A stretch of DNA of 11,516 nt from Acidobacteriota bacterium (GTDB lineage Bacteria; Acidobacteriota; Vicinamibacteria; Vicinamibacterales; Vicinamibacteraceae), in NCBI GenBank assembly GCA_023418055.1, contig JAEZDP010000156.1:1-11516 (forward strand). Direction: 5' to 3'. Below the pieces are notes generated by a model. That model did no database searches. It worked only from the letters and a program-made list of their open reading frames with translations, and was not told the origin of the DNA. Numbering within the stretch: the stretch's first letter is position 1; each line of letters begins with the position of its first letter. Shown here in pieces: positions 10,790-11,516 of this stretch. A program made the position numbers and the translations under genes.

Positions 10790-11516
10790 AGAACCGGTCA
10801 TGACGGCTGACTCTCTCTGTCAGACGGTGCGACACGCGATCTTCGACGGTCGGTGCGCAGGCGCCCAGCGACCGCGGCGACCCGTGGCCGCGCGGTCGGC
10901 GGCCGCCTCACGCGGTCCTGGGGCACGGCGTCATCAGCTTGGGCAGTCGCCGCAGGTTGAAGGCCGCACACGCGAACACGAAGAGACTGTCGACCTTCGC
11001 CAGTCCGCGGAGCTTCACCTTGCGAAGCCCCGCCAGCGGTTTCATCCAGCCGAACACGCGCTCGATGCGAGGCCGACACGCCTGGCTGGTGGTGTACCCC
11101 GCATGCCGGGTGGTGCGCCGATCAATCGCGCTGCCGCCGGGCCGCTTCAGGTTCTGGCTCACGTGCGGCGTGTATCCGAGTTGCCGCGTGACGTCGACGA
11201 AGTCGCGCGTGTCGTAGTGCTTGTCGGCCCCCACGGTGCGAGGACGGGGCCTCCGCGCGTGGGCCTGCAGCAGAAGCAGCGCGGCGTCCCGTTCGGCATG
11301 GCCGTCCGCCGTCGTGGCCATGCCGTCGACGATCAGCCCGTGGCGATTCTCCATCAGCACGTGCCCGAGGTACGCCAGGCGCGCCTCGCCCTGGAAGGTC
11401 TTGCGATACAGGCGGGCATCGGGATCGGTCTTCGAGGCGTGCGTGTCGTTGGTGCGCGTCTGGCCGCGGAAGTTCCGCCCATCGCCGTCGGGCGGCCCGT
11501 CCTTCGGCTGGAAGCT
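10779..11516 (-). mobile_element. IS5-family insertion sequence, left end and most of the transposase
   Basis: From about 10779 the sequence changes from peptidase gene to IS: the tip GAGTTTGCTGAAGAACCGG resembles IS5-family terminal repeats, followed by about 110 bp of noncoding DNA to the transposase stop at 10908. The transposase runs leftward, and its 5' part and the other IS end are outside the window. The visible open frame has no disruption, so the element may be a recent arrival compared with the other wreckage here. Confidence 0.75.
10908..11516 (-). CDS. IS5-family DDE transposase, N-terminus outside window
   Basis: 202 residues and the stop are visible, open to the window edge. 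Features of the IS5-family DDE_Tnp_1 fold: SFQPKDGPPDGDG and DFRGxxR-like NFRGQTRTNDTHASKTDPDA (15-34), LYRK, LGHVLMENRHGLIVDG (50-65), the second catalytic Asp in VGADKHYDT (D98), QLGYTPHVSQNLKRPGGSAI (112-131), TRHAGY, and the catalytic Glu in RIERVFGWMK (E152), closing with LRKVKLRGL and FNLRRLPKL. The first Asp region lies before the visible part. It cuts and joins DNA at the IS ends. It is co-directional with nothing nearby and is transcribed towards the peptidase gene that the element disrupted. Confidence 0.93.
   Translation of the reverse strand, partial: SFQPKDGPPDGDGRNFRGQTRTNDTHASKTDPDARLYRKTFQGEARLAYLGHVLMENRHGLIVDGMATTADGHAERDAALLLLQAHARRPRPRTVGADKHYDTRDFVDVTRQLGYTPHVSQNLKRPGGSAIDRRTTRHAGYTTSQACRPRIERVFGWMKPLAGLRKVKLRGLAKVDSLFVFACAAFNLRRLPKLMTPCPRTA

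Overview
The window looks like a GC-rich chromosome of an acidobacterium, probably of the Vicinamibacteria. This rests on family recognition only: the 'SWKxIAxYL...RTVRRWE...GLPVHR' helix-turn-helix at 2900, a VWFA-related domain of a kind common in that phylum, and compositionally mixed, IS-rich intergenic DNA. No rRNA or intact tRNA is present to confirm it.

Left part (1 to about 4092), probable core chromosome, all on the + strand: the end of a small DUF1579-like protein; a short-chain dehydrogenase/reductase (SDR) followed 68 bp later by an EthD-family protein; a decayed transposase fragment; then two tandem paralogues of the NTF2/lumazine-binding-like fold. The second paralogue carries an N-terminal DNA-binding HTH, which makes it a candidate one-component sensor next to a free copy of its own sensor domain. 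A gene reduced to its Tat signal, three 18-bp repeats and hairpin repeats follow.

Boundary (about 4093-4116): a 24-bp orphan copy of a tRNA or tmRNA 3' end on the - strand. Just to its right lie a small GGRPRK-tailed protein, a HicA-like toxin remnant and a tyrosine recombinase broken by several frameshifts. The orientation of the fragment puts the integrated element on the right, so I read 4093-4116 as one end of an old genomic island.

Right part (about 4117-11516), island-like and full of wreckage: a three-gene operon of exported proteins (an 8-cysteine mini-protein, a 229-aa anchored protein and a 108-aa exported protein coupled by TAATG) closed by a strong hairpin; an IS21-type istA pseudogene abutting an NYN-domain remnant; IS21 end repeats; a frameshifted, 5'-truncated VWFA-related gene; a second decayed transposase tail; then an exported 254-aa protein and a papain-like C39-type peptidase. 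The peptidase is cut just after its presumed catalytic His by an IS5-family element, whose transposase runs off the right edge. The surviving cargo genes encode mostly exported proteins of unknown function. No intact defence, CRISPR or secretion system is visible.
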